A stretch of DNA of 64,000 nt from CAZMZW01 sp964571135 (GCA_964571135.1 CAZMZW010000004.1:115644-179643), one strand, 5' to 3'; shown: positions 25,298 to 33,941, counted from the stretch's first letter. Notes: a model not told the origin generated them from the sequence alone. Program-made: numbers and translations.

Positions 25298-25732
25298 ATG
25301 AAGAAACTCCATTTTTCTGTCGAAATTAAAGCCCCTGGAGAAAAGGTTTGGAACACCCTTTGGGAGGACAAAACTTTCCGTGAATGGGCAAGCATTATTG
25401 ATGAAGGGATGTATATGGTTGGAGAAATGAAAGAAGGAAATGAGGTGCAATTTATTTCCTCCGTATCTGGTTACGGTGTGACGAGTTTGGTGGAGAAGCT
25501 TGCTCTCAACGAGTTTGTGTTATTCAGGCAGATGGTGGATACGAAGGACAGCGGAGAGCGGAAGCGGAAAAAGGAATGGGCTGGCGGAATGGAAAGTTAT
25601 TCGCTAGCGGAAAATGACAGTGTCACTACTTTGACGGTTGATATCGATGTTCCGCCAGGGCAGGAGGAAACATTTAAAGTCATATATCCAAAAGCTCTGG
25701 AGCGGGTGAAAGTTTTAACGGAGATAAAGTAG
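25298..25732 (+). CDS. SRPBCC (START-like) protein
   Basis: A 144-aa protein with the helix-grip pattern of the SRPBCC superfamily: an N-terminal strand with Pro and EKVWNTLWEDKTFREWAS, a middle sheet, and a long C-terminal helix. Members bind hydrophobic ligands or act as stress proteins (AHSA1-like). The ATG follows a TAAAAT box (25286-25291) by six bases and has no Shine-Dalgarno site, so the message may be leaderless. It lies in the tRNA-Ser islet. Confidence 0.65.
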   Translation: MKKLHFSVEIKAPGEKVWNTLWEDKTFREWASIIDEGMYMVGEMKEGNEVQFISSVSGYGVTSLVEKLALNEFVLFRQMVDTKDSGERKRKKEWAGGMESYSLAENDSVTTLTVDIDVPPGQEETFKVIYPKALERVKVLTEIK

Positions 25733-25782
25733 TAAGATTTAGCCGCAAAAGAAAAATTTTATAAACCAGATAAACTAATTTT

Positions 25783-26076
25783 ATGACTACGAGTAAAAAA
25801 ACATCAAACAAGCAATACATAAAATATCATAATGACGGCACGATATGGGCAAAAGGCACTATGGTTGATGGCGTGGAGGAAGGTTACTGGGAGTGGTTTA
25901 GAAAAGACGGTACCAAAATGCGCTCCGGTTATTTTAAAAAAGGCAAACAAGAAGGTGAATGGAATACCTATGACAGCAAGGGTAAGGTTGTTAAAGTGAC
26001 AAACTTTAGTGGTCCTCGTGGCCACCGTGGGTTCGAATCCCACCCTCTCCGCAGAAATTTCAAGGAAATCCTATGA
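25783..26076 (+). CDS. MORN-repeat-like small protein
   Basis: A 97-aa protein with about three units of the kind YHNDGTIWAKGTMVDG and KDGTKMRSGYFKKGKQEGEW, the pattern of MORN-like or YwqK-type antitoxin repeats. The last 20 or so residues are translated from the tRNA-Ser 3' copy, so the true C-terminus was probably altered by integration. Its stop overlaps the start of the DsbB-like gene. Role unknown; YwqK-like repeats occur in immunity proteins. Confidence 0.55.
   Translation: MTTSKKTSNKQYIKYHNDGTIWAKGTMVDGVEEGYWEWFRKDGTKMRSGYFKKGKQEGEWNTYDSKGKVVKVTNFSGPRGHRGFESHPLRRNFKEIL
26009..26052 (+). repeat. Copy of the tRNA-Ser(CGA) 3' end
   Basis: Identical to 25028-25071 over 44 bases, including T-arm and acceptor 3' strand. 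No 5' half is present, so it cannot make a tRNA. It is the distal att-like boundary of the islet. Confidence 0.85.
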
Positions 26077-26714
26077 TAATAACAACCGTAAATAAAATTC
26101 TGGCCATCCTCACCATCGGCTCACAGATATTCATATTATTGGGAATCATCCAGTTATTGTTATTCCGCAATAAAATTGGCAACCCTGTAATCAGATTTTT
26201 TTCGAAGAACGGGCTGTTCTTTGCATTGCTCATCGCGGTTGTGGCAACTGCGGGAAGCCTTTTTTATTCTGAAATTGCGGGATATGAACCCTGTAAACTC
26301 TGTTGGTTTCAAAGGATATTCATGTATCCGCTGGTGATCCTGCTCGGTCTGGCCTGCATTAAAAAAGACATCAAATTTACTTTTTATCCATCTGTGATGG
26401 CAGGTATTGGGGCAGTCATTTCTCTGTACCATAACTATGTTTACTATGGGGGTATTTCTTTATTTCCTTGTGAGCCCTTTGGTTTGGGAGTCTCCTGTAC
26501 GAAGGTGCTCGTGATGGAATTTGGCTATATCACCATTCCCCTCATGGCGTTTACTGCTTTTATTCTCATTATTCTTTTTCTAAACGCTCAGAGGTCATAC
26601 AATAAATTACGGAAGAATCGACCATCAGGCATTAATATCTCATATTGGAAAAGTTATCCAACTGGATATTTTTTGAAGTCCAGAAGAGAATTTATTGACC
26701 AAGTGAAGAATTAA
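26073..26714 (+). CDS. DsbB/BdbC-family thiol oxidoreductase
   Basis: A 213-aa inner-membrane protein with about five hydrophobic segments. Two cysteine pairs match DsbB: Cys74-x2-Cys77 (EPCKLCW) and Cys133 with Cys142 in the second external loop. It would reoxidise a periplasmic or extracytoplasmic thioredoxin-like protein with quinone as acceptor. AAGGAAAT precedes the ATG, which overlaps the upstream stop. No DsbA homologue is nearby. Composition is A+T-rich like the islet, so it may have arrived with it. Confidence 0.85.
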   Translation: MIITTVNKILAILTIGSQIFILLGIIQLLLFRNKIGNPVIRFFSKNGLFFALLIAVVATAGSLFYSEIAGYEPCKLCWFQRIFMYPLVILLGLACIKKDIKFTFYPSVMAGIGAVISLYHNYVYYGGISLFPCEPFGLGVSCTKVLVMEFGYITIPLMAFTAFILIILFLNAQRSYNKLRKNRPSGINISYWKSYPTGYFLKSRREFIDQVKN

Positions 26715-26716
26715 TT

Positions 26717-27412
26717 ATGAAAATTATTGGACTTATCGGTGGAATGAGCTGGGAATCTTCCTTAGAATATTATCGAATAATTAATGAAAGAATAAGGGAA
26801 AAACTAGGCGGCCTCCATTCCGCCAAGAGTCTACTATATTCTGTTGATTTTGAAGAAGTTGAAAAACTTCAACGACTGGGGAAATGGGGAGAAGCCACAA
26901 AAATAATGATAGATGCAGCCAAGAGAATAGAGCTTGGTGGGGCTGATTTTGTAGTAATTTGCACCAACACTATGCACAGGATGGCGGAAGAAATGCAGCA
27001 AAGCATTAAGATTCCCATACTGCACATTGCAGATGCTACTGCAGAAAAAATAAAAGCAGCGGGGTATAAAAAAGTCGGCTTATTGGGAACCAAGTTCACA
27101 ATGGAAGAACAATTCTATAAAGGACGTTTGATTGAAAAATACGATATGGAGGTTCTTATTCCAGATGAAGCTGAAAGGCTGTATGTTCACGATGTGATCT
27201 ATAGAGAACTTTGTCTGGGTATCGTTCAGCAAAACTCCAAAAACATGTTTAAAGCAATAATTGAAAACTTATCAAAAAAAGGTGTGCAGGCAGTAATTCT
27301 TGGGTGTACCGAGATCCCGCTTTTAATTAAACAAGAGGATGTTTCGGTCCCACTTTTTGATACAACCAGAATTCATGCAGAGGCGGCTGTTGATTTTGCA
27401 TTGGCCGATTAA
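26717..27412 (+). CDS. Aspartate/glutamate racemase family protein
   Basis: A 231-aa cofactor-independent amino-acid racemase. The two catalytic cysteines are Cys82 (ICTNTMH) and Cys197 (LGCTEIP), one in each half. The N-terminus IGLIGGMSWESS is typical of the YgeA/RacX-like aspartate racemase group. It would interconvert L- and D-amino acids, perhaps for cell wall use. Two bases separate it from the DsbB-like gene. Codon use is A+T-rich compared with the neighbours after 27480. Confidence 0.87.
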   Translation: MKIIGLIGGMSWESSLEYYRIINERIREKLGGLHSAKSLLYSVDFEEVEKLQRLGKWGEATKIMIDAAKRIELGGADFVVICTNTMHRMAEEMQQSIKIPILHIADATAEKIKAAGYKKVGLLGTKFTMEEQFYKGRLIEKYDMEVLIPDEAERLYVHDVIYRELCLGIVQQNSKNMFKAIIENLSKKGVQAVILGCTEIPLLIKQEDVSVPLFDTTRIHAEAAVDFALAD

Positions 27413-27480
27413 TATTTTTGTCCCCAAAAAGCTTGGAGTTGTCCCTTAGGTATAACATTAACGGAATTGGATAGATCGGA

Positions 27481-28116
27481 TTAGAGGGTTACAGTTTTTT
27501 TCGCGGCTGCCTGGGTCAGAACATATTCCGATGCCACAATCCCAATCCCGGCTAAAGCGGACAACGTTAAAATCGGCTGATTATCCAAGGCGATATTCAA
27601 CCCGAGCATATCATGAAGCATGCCGTTAATATTGGCAGCCAGGGTGATCTCGCTAGCCGCCAGAATGAATGACACCGTGCATGCCACCGCCAGTACAAAT
27701 GAGGCAAATAACCCTGTTCGATGGATCATCCTGTCCGTTTCTTCAGGATTGGCCTTTTCCTGTTTTAATCTTCGGCCAACGTAAAACCCGGCTAATGGTC
27801 CCATGATACTATTGAAAACCGGCACGCCCATAAAAAACCCAAAGATGCCCACCGAATAGAACAGGTAAACGGCAATGAGAAGGATGGGATGGATCTGATA
27901 TGCCGCATTGACCCATTTACCCAGGAACAATAGATCAATAACAAACCCCATTCCCAATCCTGCCAACATAAAAAATGGTATCTGGCTTTCCGGAGCCAGC
28001 AAATAAGCACCCCACCAGCCAGCAATAAAGAAAAAAATCGGCGCAATCGCCCCTAATAGCAAAGCCAGAAGAATTTTTTCAAGCTTATTTTTTGCTGGCC
28101 CGATTTTTGTACTCAA
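27481..28116 (-). CDS. Multi-pass membrane protein of unknown function
   Basis: A 211-aa protein with five or six hydrophobic segments and no recognisable motif. Two adjacent TTG codons (28119 and 28116) follow AAGGAG; the second has the better spacing of six bases. It starts 11 bases after the end of the GNAT gene on the same strand, so the two form an operon. Function unknown. Confidence 0.65.
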   Translation of the reverse strand: MSTKIGPAKNKLEKILLALLLGAIAPIFFFIAGWWGAYLLAPESQIPFFMLAGLGMGFVIDLLFLGKWVNAAYQIHPILLIAVYLFYSVGIFGFFMGVPVFNSIMGPLAGFYVGRRLKQEKANPEETDRMIHRTGLFASFVLAVACTVSFILAASEITLAANINGMLHDMLGLNIALDNQPILTLSALAGIGIVASEYVLTQAAAKKTVTL

Positions 28117-28126
28117 CAAAAACTCC

Positions 28127-28579
28127 TTATGAGATTTTCTTTTCCATCACGATTCCATCTTCGCCGTCGTGATAATATTTGCTCCACACATCCACCTGGG
28201 CATACCCCAGCTTCTGGTAAAGGTGGATCGCGGCATCATTGGAGCGACGCACGCTCAGTTTTATACGCGGCATCTGCATCGCCTGCTCGCATTTAGCCAT
28301 TAATTCTTCGGCGACTCCCTGGCGGCGGTAATCCGGCAGCACTCCCACGGTCATGATCCAGCCAGTCTGTTCATTACGGCGGATATCCCCGGCGACAAAG
28401 CCAGCCATTTTATCCTTATTTACTGCTTTAAAGCGCACAATATTTGGGAAGGTCAATGCTGCCATTAACTCAATTAATGGCCAGGCATCCTCCTGGAAGC
28501 AGGCGCGCTCAATTTCCTGTACGCCGAAAAGATCACGCCAGGAGGCATTAAGGATTTCAAGATGGAGTTTTTCAGGCAT
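28127..28579 (-). CDS. GNAT N-acetyltransferase (RimI-like)
   Basis: A 150-aa acetyltransferase. The acetyl-CoA site is in MTVGVLPDYRRQGVAEELM (the R-x-x-G-x-A type loop), and LHLYQKLGYAQV-like HLYQKLGYAQV matches the last strand of RimI-type enzymes. Substrate may be a protein N-terminus or small amine. A TATAAT box on the minus strand (28598-28593) stands about 13 bases before the ATG, giving a very short leader with no Shine-Dalgarno site. First gene of a two-gene unit. Confidence 0.85.
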   Translation of the reverse strand: MPEKLHLEILNASWRDLFGVQEIERACFQEDAWPLIELMAALTFPNIVRFKAVNKDKMAGFVAGDIRRNEQTGWIMTVGVLPDYRRQGVAEELMAKCEQAMQMPRIKLSVRRSNDAAIHLYQKLGYAQVDVWSKYYHDGEDGIVMEKKIS

Positions 28580-28675
28580 TAGTTAAAAAACCATTATACC
28601 TTTGCATCATCAATCAACGATTATGCTATCCAAGGTTCTGTTGGATTTAAAAAAATAAGGTAAAATACTCTAAAT

Positions 28676-28802
28676 CCTTCGGGGCAGGGTGCGAGACTTA
28701 CGGGTCTCAATTCCCGATCGGTGGTAATAACCCACGAGCGCTGCAATGCGCAGATCCGGTGCAATTCCGGGGTCGACGGTTACAGTCCGGAGTTGAAGAA
28801 GG
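28676..28802 (+). ncRNA. FMN riboswitch (RFN element)
   Basis: The conserved blocks occur in order: GGGGCAGGGTG at 28681, TTCCCGATCGGTGGTAA at 28711, CCCACGAGCG at 28731, ATCCGGTGCAATTCCGGGG near 28754, TCGACGGTTACAGTCCGG at 28773, and the P1 closing GAAGAAGG. P1 is CCTTC (28676-28680) with GAAGG (28798-28802). It senses FMN and controls the riboflavin transporter operon that starts at 28865. A terminator hairpin follows at 28821. TAAAAT (28661-28666) is a likely -10 box. Confidence 0.95.
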
Positions 28803-28820
28803 TTTTTCTTTTCTGATGCT

Positions 28821-28855
28821 GCCCCGAAGCCAACCCGGTTTCGGGGCTTTAATTT
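28821..28855 (+). terminator. Riboswitch-controlled terminator with antiterminator option
   Basis: GCCCCGAA (28821-28828) pairs with TTCGGGGC (28840-28847), followed by a T-rich run. The segment CTGCCCCGAAG (28819-28829) is also an exact complement of CTTCGGGGCAG (28677-28687) in the aptamer's P1 side, so without FMN an antiterminator can form. Confidence 0.85.
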
Positions 28856-28864
28856 AATCTTGAA

Positions 28865-29650
28865 ATGAAAGAACAAAACAAACAACCAATAACAGTCAAA
28901 TATGCCAGCGGCTGGAGTATTCTCATTTCCGTGGCTGCAGCGCTCGCCCTCTGGCAAATTGCGGTGATGCTTTTCAAGCTGCCGGCTTTTATTCTGCCTC
29001 CCCCGCTATTGGTAGGTGAAAGGTTGATCACCTCCCTTTCCGATGGCACCTTGCTGCGCAATCTTTCAGCGACTTTAGTGGAGGTATTGGTGGGACTATT
29101 TGCCGGAAGCTTGCTGGCTTCCCTGCTCGGTTATTGGCTTGCCAAGTCACGACTGTTGGAAAGGGTTCTTTCTCCTTTTCTGGTTGCCAGCCAGGCCATT
29201 CCCATGGTGGCGATTGCTCCATTGCTGGTGATCTGGTTTGGTCCGGGACTTTTCTCTAAGGTACTTATCTGTGCGCTGATCGTTTTATTTCCTGTTCTGG
29301 TGAATACCGTGGTGGGCTTGCGCGCCGTGCCGGATAACCTGCGCGATCTGATGCATTCGATGCGCGCTACACCCATCCAAATGCTGCGATATTTGGAAAT
29401 TCCAGCTGCCTTGCCGGTACTTTTAGGCGGTCTGCGCATCGGCGCCACGCTCTCTGTGATAGGTGCAGTGGTGGGGGAGCTGGTCGGAGCCGACCGCGGA
29501 CTGGGGTTTTTAATTAACGTTGGGCGTGGGCAGTACGATACCGCCCTGGTATTTGTGGCTGTCTTTACCCTTGTAGCCATGGCCATTACCCTGTATAGTT
29601 CCGTTGTTTTTTTAGAAAAACATCTACTGAAATGGCAAAAAGAGAACTAA
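28865..29650 (+). CDS. ribX: Riboflavin ABC transporter permease (RibX-type)
   Basis: A 261-aa permease of the TauC/SsuC/ThiX group with about six membrane segments and the EAA-type loop (ELVGADRGLGFLINVGRG) that contacts the ATPase. The FMN riboswitch directly upstream shows that its substrate is riboflavin or a close relative. RibXY transporters with this architecture are known from Chloroflexi. The ATG has no Shine-Dalgarno site; control is at transcription termination. Confidence 0.85.
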   Translation: MKEQNKQPITVKYASGWSILISVAAALALWQIAVMLFKLPAFILPPPLLVGERLITSLSDGTLLRNLSATLVEVLVGLFAGSLLASLLGYWLAKSRLLERVLSPFLVASQAIPMVAIAPLLVIWFGPGLFSKVLICALIVLFPVLVNTVVGLRAVPDNLRDLMHSMRATPIQMLRYLEIPAALPVLLGGLRIGATLSVIGAVVGELVGADRGLGFLINVGRGQYDTALVFVAVFTLVAMAITLYSSVVFLEKHLLKWQKEN

Positions 29651-29701
29651 GAGAATCTGGAAGATTAATCATTCTCAATAATGAAATTTAGGGACAGAAT
29701 C

Positions 29702-30682
29702 ATGAAAAAGACAATAATTGAATTTATTTTTCTAACAATCGCTTTATCCGCTTGTGGATCTAAATCCCTGCCAGCCCCTACTAGCGGGATCAATCCGGTG
29801 CGTTTACCAGTGGGTTACATACCCAATGTTCAGTTTGCACCGTTATACGTAGCGATTGAAAAAGGGTTCTACCGGAATTTAGGGTTGGAAGTGAAACTGG
29901 ATTACAACATGGAAACGGATAGTGTTGCCTTGGTAGGTGCGGATCAAATCCAGTTTGCCATTGTTTCCGGTGAACAGGTTCCTCTGGGACGCGCCCAGGG
30001 ATTGCCTGTTGTGTATGTGCTTGATTGGTATCAACAATATCCGGTGGGGGTTGTTTCGATGGCAGATCAAAATATCCGCACCCCTGCGGATCTGAAAGGT
30101 AAGAAGATCGGCATTCCCGTGTTGGCCGGCGCCAGCTACATCGGGTTTAAAGCTCTGCTCAATGCAGGCAAAATTAATGACACCGACGTCACCTTGGATT
30201 CAATCGGTTTTACCCAGACCGAAGCTTTGATCGACAAGTTGGAAGATGCCGTTGTGATTTACGTTACCAATGAACCCTTAAAACTGCGCGCTGAGGGATA
30301 TCAGGTGAATGTGCTTAAGGTCTCGGATTATCTTGCACTGGTCGGTAATGGGCTGATCACCAACCAAAAAACAATCGATGAAAAACCTGACTTGGTGCGT
30401 GCCATGGTCGAAGGGACTTTGGCCGGAATACAATACACGATTGCTCATCCGGATGAGGCATTTGGTATCTGTAAGAAATATGTCGAAAACCTGGCTGCCT
30501 TAGACCAAAACCTTCAGCAGGAGATTTTGGCAGCATCCATTGAATTATGGAAAGCGGATAAACTGGGTTATTCAAACATGGAAGCGTGGGTGAACATGAA
30601 CAATCTATTGGTCAATATGAAATTGCTAAAAAAACCGCTTGAACTCACACCCATGTTCAGTAATGAGTTCCTGCCAAAGTAG
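29702..30682 (+). CDS. ribY: Riboflavin-binding lipoprotein of the ABC transporter (RibY-type)
   Basis: A 326-aa NMT1/THI5-like substrate-binding protein. The signal peptide ends in a lipobox (LSAC, Cys18), so it is tethered outside the membrane. The body has the family pattern PVGYIPNVQFAPLYVAIEKG and the segment PADLKGKKIGIP. The start at 29702 is chosen because AGGGA (29690-29694) sits seven bases before it; an ATG at 29681 has no such site. It lies between permease and ATPase genes and shares the FMN riboswitch. Confidence 0.87.
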   Translation: MKKTIIEFIFLTIALSACGSKSLPAPTSGINPVRLPVGYIPNVQFAPLYVAIEKGFYRNLGLEVKLDYNMETDSVALVGADQIQFAIVSGEQVPLGRAQGLPVVYVLDWYQQYPVGVVSMADQNIRTPADLKGKKIGIPVLAGASYIGFKALLNAGKINDTDVTLDSIGFTQTEALIDKLEDAVVIYVTNEPLKLRAEGYQVNVLKVSDYLALVGNGLITNQKTIDEKPDLVRAMVEGTLAGIQYTIAHPDEAFGICKKYVENLAALDQNLQQEILAASIELWKADKLGYSNMEAWVNMNNLLVNMKLLKKPLELTPMFSNEFLPK

Positions 30683-30684
30683 AC

Positions 30685-31446
30685 ATGCCTGCCAAGATCA
30701 ATTCGCCTGCCGCGATCACTATCCATCAGCTGGGAGTCACTTTCCGGGATAAAAATGGCATCACCGAAGCTCTGAAAGAGGTCTCTTTCTCTGTCGCTCC
30801 CCAGGATTTTGTATGCGTGCTGGGACCTTCCGGCAGCGGCAAGACCACTTTATTACGCGTTCTTTCCAATTTGCTTCGCCCATCCACTGGAACGGTACGG
30901 TTTGGGAATGCAAAAAATAATCCCGTGATCGGGCTTGTTTTCCAGCAGGCAAACCTGATGCCCTGGAGAACGGTAATAGAAAATATCACCCTTCCGCTGG
31001 AGCTGCGTGGGGTGAATGCACAGGAAATAACTGAAAAAGCACATGCCATGATTGAGCTGGTGGGATTACAGGATTTTGCTCAAACCTGGCCGGCTTCGCT
31101 TTCGGGGGGCATGGCACAGCGGGTGGCAATTGCGCGTGCCCTCATCCAGGATCCGGATTTATTGCTGCTGGATGAGCCATTTGGTTCTCTGGATGCGCTT
31201 ACCCGAGAACGGATGGGGGTGGAATTGCTGCGTATCTGGCAGTCTGAGCGCAAGACTGTGGTGATGGTCACCCATTCCATTTCTGAAGCCCTGCTCCTGG
31301 CTGACCGGGTGATCATGCTGACCCCCCGCCCGGGTCGCATCCTTCTGGATGTGAAGGTTGACCTGCCCAGGCCAAGGCAGGAAAATGTACGTTACAGTCC
31401 AAAATTCATAGAACTTTCCAAGGCGCTGCGGTCAGCGATCGGTTAG
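30685..31446 (+). CDS. ABC transporter ATPase of the riboflavin operon
   Basis: A 253-aa ATPase of the TauB/SsuB/NrtD type. Walker A is GPSGSGKTT near residue 50, the Q-loop lies in VFQQANLMPWR, the signature is LSGGMAQR near 140, and Walker B is LLLLDEPFGSLD. It starts two bases after the binding-protein gene, so all three are co-transcribed. It powers riboflavin import with the preceding two proteins. Confidence 0.93.
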   Translation: MPAKINSPAAITIHQLGVTFRDKNGITEALKEVSFSVAPQDFVCVLGPSGSGKTTLLRVLSNLLRPSTGTVRFGNAKNNPVIGLVFQQANLMPWRTVIENITLPLELRGVNAQEITEKAHAMIELVGLQDFAQTWPASLSGGMAQRVAIARALIQDPDLLLLDEPFGSLDALTRERMGVELLRIWQSERKTVVMVTHSISEALLLADRVIMLTPRPGRILLDVKVDLPRPRQENVRYSPKFIELSKALRSAIG

Positions 31447-31459
31447 ACAGGTTGGGGAA

Positions 31460-32467
31460 TTAAGAAACCTGCGGCCACTCTAATAAAAGCGATTCAGCTA
31501 AAAGTCGCAGATTGGCATTGCTTAATCTCGGCAGGCTGCTTTCTATCCGTTGCGTAAAAAAACGAGCCGAATTGAGATTTTGCCAAGCGGATATCTGCCG
31601 AACCTGTTCAGTAAAATCCAAATTAGTTAAAGGTACATCTGCTCCGCTTACCGTGAGCAGAACGTCCCGCCAGAAGGACAGCCAATAGGTGAGCGCCTCA
31701 CGTAAAACCTCCCTGATCTCACTACGGTCATCGCCTGCGTAGAAATTGTTCTCACAATAGGCGAGCCGCTGCCGCCGGTTTGTTTTTAACAACATAAGCA
31801 AATCCGCGAGCCAACCCTGGCGCCTTTCCAGCAATTCGGGTTCGTGCATTAATTGAAATGCAAAACCTGGCCGGCCGCCTGCAATATGAGCGATCAGGCG
31901 GGCTTTTTCAGAGTCGATATTTTCACGTTTTACCAAGGCAGAGGCTAATTCGTCCACCGGTACCGGGTACAGACGCAGCACTTCACAGCGTGAAGAAATG
32001 GTGGGCAACAAGTTTTCTGCAGAGTCAGCGGTGAGTAACAAGATCGTTTTTTCATTTGGTTCTTCCAAAGTTTTCAGCAGGGCGTTTTGGGCATTGTCAT
32101 TGGATTCTTCCAGACGCAGCAGGAGGGCAACCCGTTTACTGGCTTCGTAAGGGGCAAGGGAAAACTGATGCTGCAGTTCGCGGACCTGTTCAATTTTCAA
32201 TACTCCACCGATGGTTTCGGCCTGTACAATGCACAGGTCAGGGTGCTGCATTCGTTGAATTTGAACGCAATTTCGGCAGGTTCCGCACGGCGTGCCAGGG
32301 GAGATTGGCTGCAGACAGTTGATCGCCATGCAAAAATGCAGCGCCAGAGTGCGCCTGCCCACTCCGCCGGGCCCGGTGAAGAGATAGGCATGTCTCACCT
32401 GCCCGCTGGCAATGTGTTGTTGCAGCATTTTCTCTGCCCATGCATGGCCGATCAAATCCCAAGTCAT
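31460..32467 (-). CDS. holB: DNA polymerase III delta-prime subunit
   Basis: A clamp-loader AAA+ protein of 335 aa. The zinc-binding module CGTCRNC is near residue 65, the switch segment LLKTLEEPNEKT near 133 and the SRC sensor-1 motif near 157 are standard. Walker A reads GPGGVGRRT, with Arg for the usual Lys, so it probably does not hydrolyse ATP, as is true of E. coli delta-prime. It is convergent with the ABC operon with only 13 bases between stops. It may also be annotated as a DnaX-like ATPase. Confidence 0.85.
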   Translation of the reverse strand: MTWDLIGHAWAEKMLQQHIASGQVRHAYLFTGPGGVGRRTLALHFCMAINCLQPISPGTPCGTCRNCVQIQRMQHPDLCIVQAETIGGVLKIEQVRELQHQFSLAPYEASKRVALLLRLEESNDNAQNALLKTLEEPNEKTILLLTADSAENLLPTISSRCEVLRLYPVPVDELASALVKRENIDSEKARLIAHIAGGRPGFAFQLMHEPELLERRQGWLADLLMLLKTNRRQRLAYCENNFYAGDDRSEIREVLREALTYWLSFWRDVLLTVSGADVPLTNLDFTEQVRQISAWQNLNSARFFTQRIESSLPRLSNANLRLLAESLLLEWPQVS

Positions 32468-32593
32468 GCCAAAGATTGTAGCGCAGGTTCACCGGCTTGG
32501 CAACGATTTCAATCCGATGAATGAAAAACAGCTTTCTTCTTGCTGAAAGTCTGGAAGAAAGATAAACTAAGACCTATTGAAAGGCAATTCATC

Positions 32594-33832
32594 ATGAATA
32601 TTCAAAAAAATGTCGTTGAAAAATTCCTCAGGTACATCAAAATTGATACCTGTTCGGATTATTCGATAACTGACCGGGTGCCAACCACTGACACACAGTT
32701 TAATCTTTCACACTTGCTCGTGGATGAACTTATAAACATGGGAATAAAAGACGCTTCAGTGAATGAAAAGTGTTTTGTCATTGCCACCCTGCCGGCAAAC
32801 ACGGATAAAAAAATCCCGGTGATCGGCTTTCTGGCCCATTTGGATACCAGCCCGGATTTCAATGGGAATAAAGTAAACCCCCAAATTGTAGAAAAGTATG
32901 ATGGCAGCGAGATACTCCTCAATAAGACCTCAAAGAAGAAACTCTCCCCATCTGAATTCACTGAACTCCCCCGTTATATTGGCCAGACGCTCATCACCAC
33001 AGATGGCTCGTCTCTTCTAGGGGCAGATGATAAAGCCGGTGTGGCTGAAATAATGACCATGCTGGAATATCTGGTCAGTCACCCGGAAGTGAAACATGGC
33101 ACTCTCAAGATCGCTTTCACCCCGGATGAAGAAACCGGTATGGGCATAGACAACCTGGATATAAAAGCGTTTGGCGCCGATTTTGCCTATACCCTGGATG
33201 GGGGCGGGTTGGGAGAATTGGAGTATGAGAACTTCAATGCTGCCCGGGTAATCCTTCAATTTCATGGCAAGAGTGTCCATCCTGGAGATGCCAAGAATAT
33301 CCTGGTCAATTCGCAGTTGCTTGCGATGGAATTAAATTCCTTACTGCCAGTTGCACAACGCCCGGAATACACTTCCGGACGCGAAGGTTTTTTTCATCTG
33401 CACAGTATCAGCGGTGATGTTTCTGAAACCAAAGTGGAATACCTGATCCGCGATCATGACCGCCAAAAATATGAGGCCAAAAAAGTGTTGATGCAGAATT
33501 GCATTGATTTCATTAAAGGCAAGTATGGTCCTGGTTCACTGGATGCAGTGATCGAGGACCGCTATTTCAATATGCGCGAGATACTCGAAAAGGTATTTCA
33601 TATTGTGGAGACGGCCAAAGAAGCCATGCTCGCTTTGGGCATTGAACCCGTTATTAATCCCATCCGAGGAGGAACAGATGGCGCACGCCTATCTTTAATG
33701 GGATTACCCACCCCCAACCTGTTCGCCGGGGGGCATAATTTCCACGGTCCATATGAATATATTCCAACCGCATCGATGGAGAAAGCCGTCCTTGTGGTTT
33801 TGAAGATCGTTGAGTTATACGCAAATAAATAA
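32594..33832 (+). CDS. pepT: Peptidase T (tripeptide aminopeptidase)
   Basis: A cytoplasmic M20-family zinc peptidase of 412 aa that removes the N-terminal residue from tripeptides. Metal ligands are in HLDTSPD, GADDKAGVAE and the catalytic pair in DEETGMG. The late segment IRGGTDGARLS matches PepT closely. The start at 32594 is chosen because GAAAGG (32579-32584) precedes it by nine bases and the family begins here; a TTG 54 bases earlier is open but unlikely. A strong terminator follows. Confidence 0.9.
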   Translation: MNIQKNVVEKFLRYIKIDTCSDYSITDRVPTTDTQFNLSHLLVDELINMGIKDASVNEKCFVIATLPANTDKKIPVIGFLAHLDTSPDFNGNKVNPQIVEKYDGSEILLNKTSKKKLSPSEFTELPRYIGQTLITTDGSSLLGADDKAGVAEIMTMLEYLVSHPEVKHGTLKIAFTPDEETGMGIDNLDIKAFGADFAYTLDGGGLGELEYENFNAARVILQFHGKSVHPGDAKNILVNSQLLAMELNSLLPVAQRPEYTSGREGFFHLHSISGDVSETKVEYLIRDHDRQKYEAKKVLMQNCIDFIKGKYGPGSLDAVIEDRYFNMREILEKVFHIVETAKEAMLALGIEPVINPIRGGTDGARLSLMGLPTPNLFAGGHNFHGPYEYIPTASMEKAVLVVLKIVELYANK

Positions 33833-33855
33833 TTGATTTGATAAAAGTAATTTTT

Positions 33856-33884
33856 GAAATGCCCTTTCCGGGCATTTCTTTTTA
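33856..33884 (+). terminator. Rho-independent terminator after pepT
   Basis: GAAATGCCC (33856-33864) pairs with GGGCATTTC (33870-33878), followed by TTTTTAA. Confidence 0.85.
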
Positions 33885-33941
33885 ATCTTAACAACTGCTC
33901 CTTCAGACTTGATTACGGTACAATCTAACCTTGAGGTTTCC

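Larger units (their letters stand above)
25028..26052 (+). mobile_element. Recombinase-less islet in tRNA-Ser(CGA), about 1 kb
   Basis: The 44 bases 25028-25071 (variable arm to acceptor end) recur without change at 26009-26052. The A+T-rich DNA between them carries an XRE gene remnant, an SRPBCC-type gene and a MORN-like gene. The structure is that of a small integrated unit that uses a tRNA 3' end as att site, with no integrase of its own. It may have been mobilised in trans, or be the remnant of a larger element. Confidence 0.7.
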
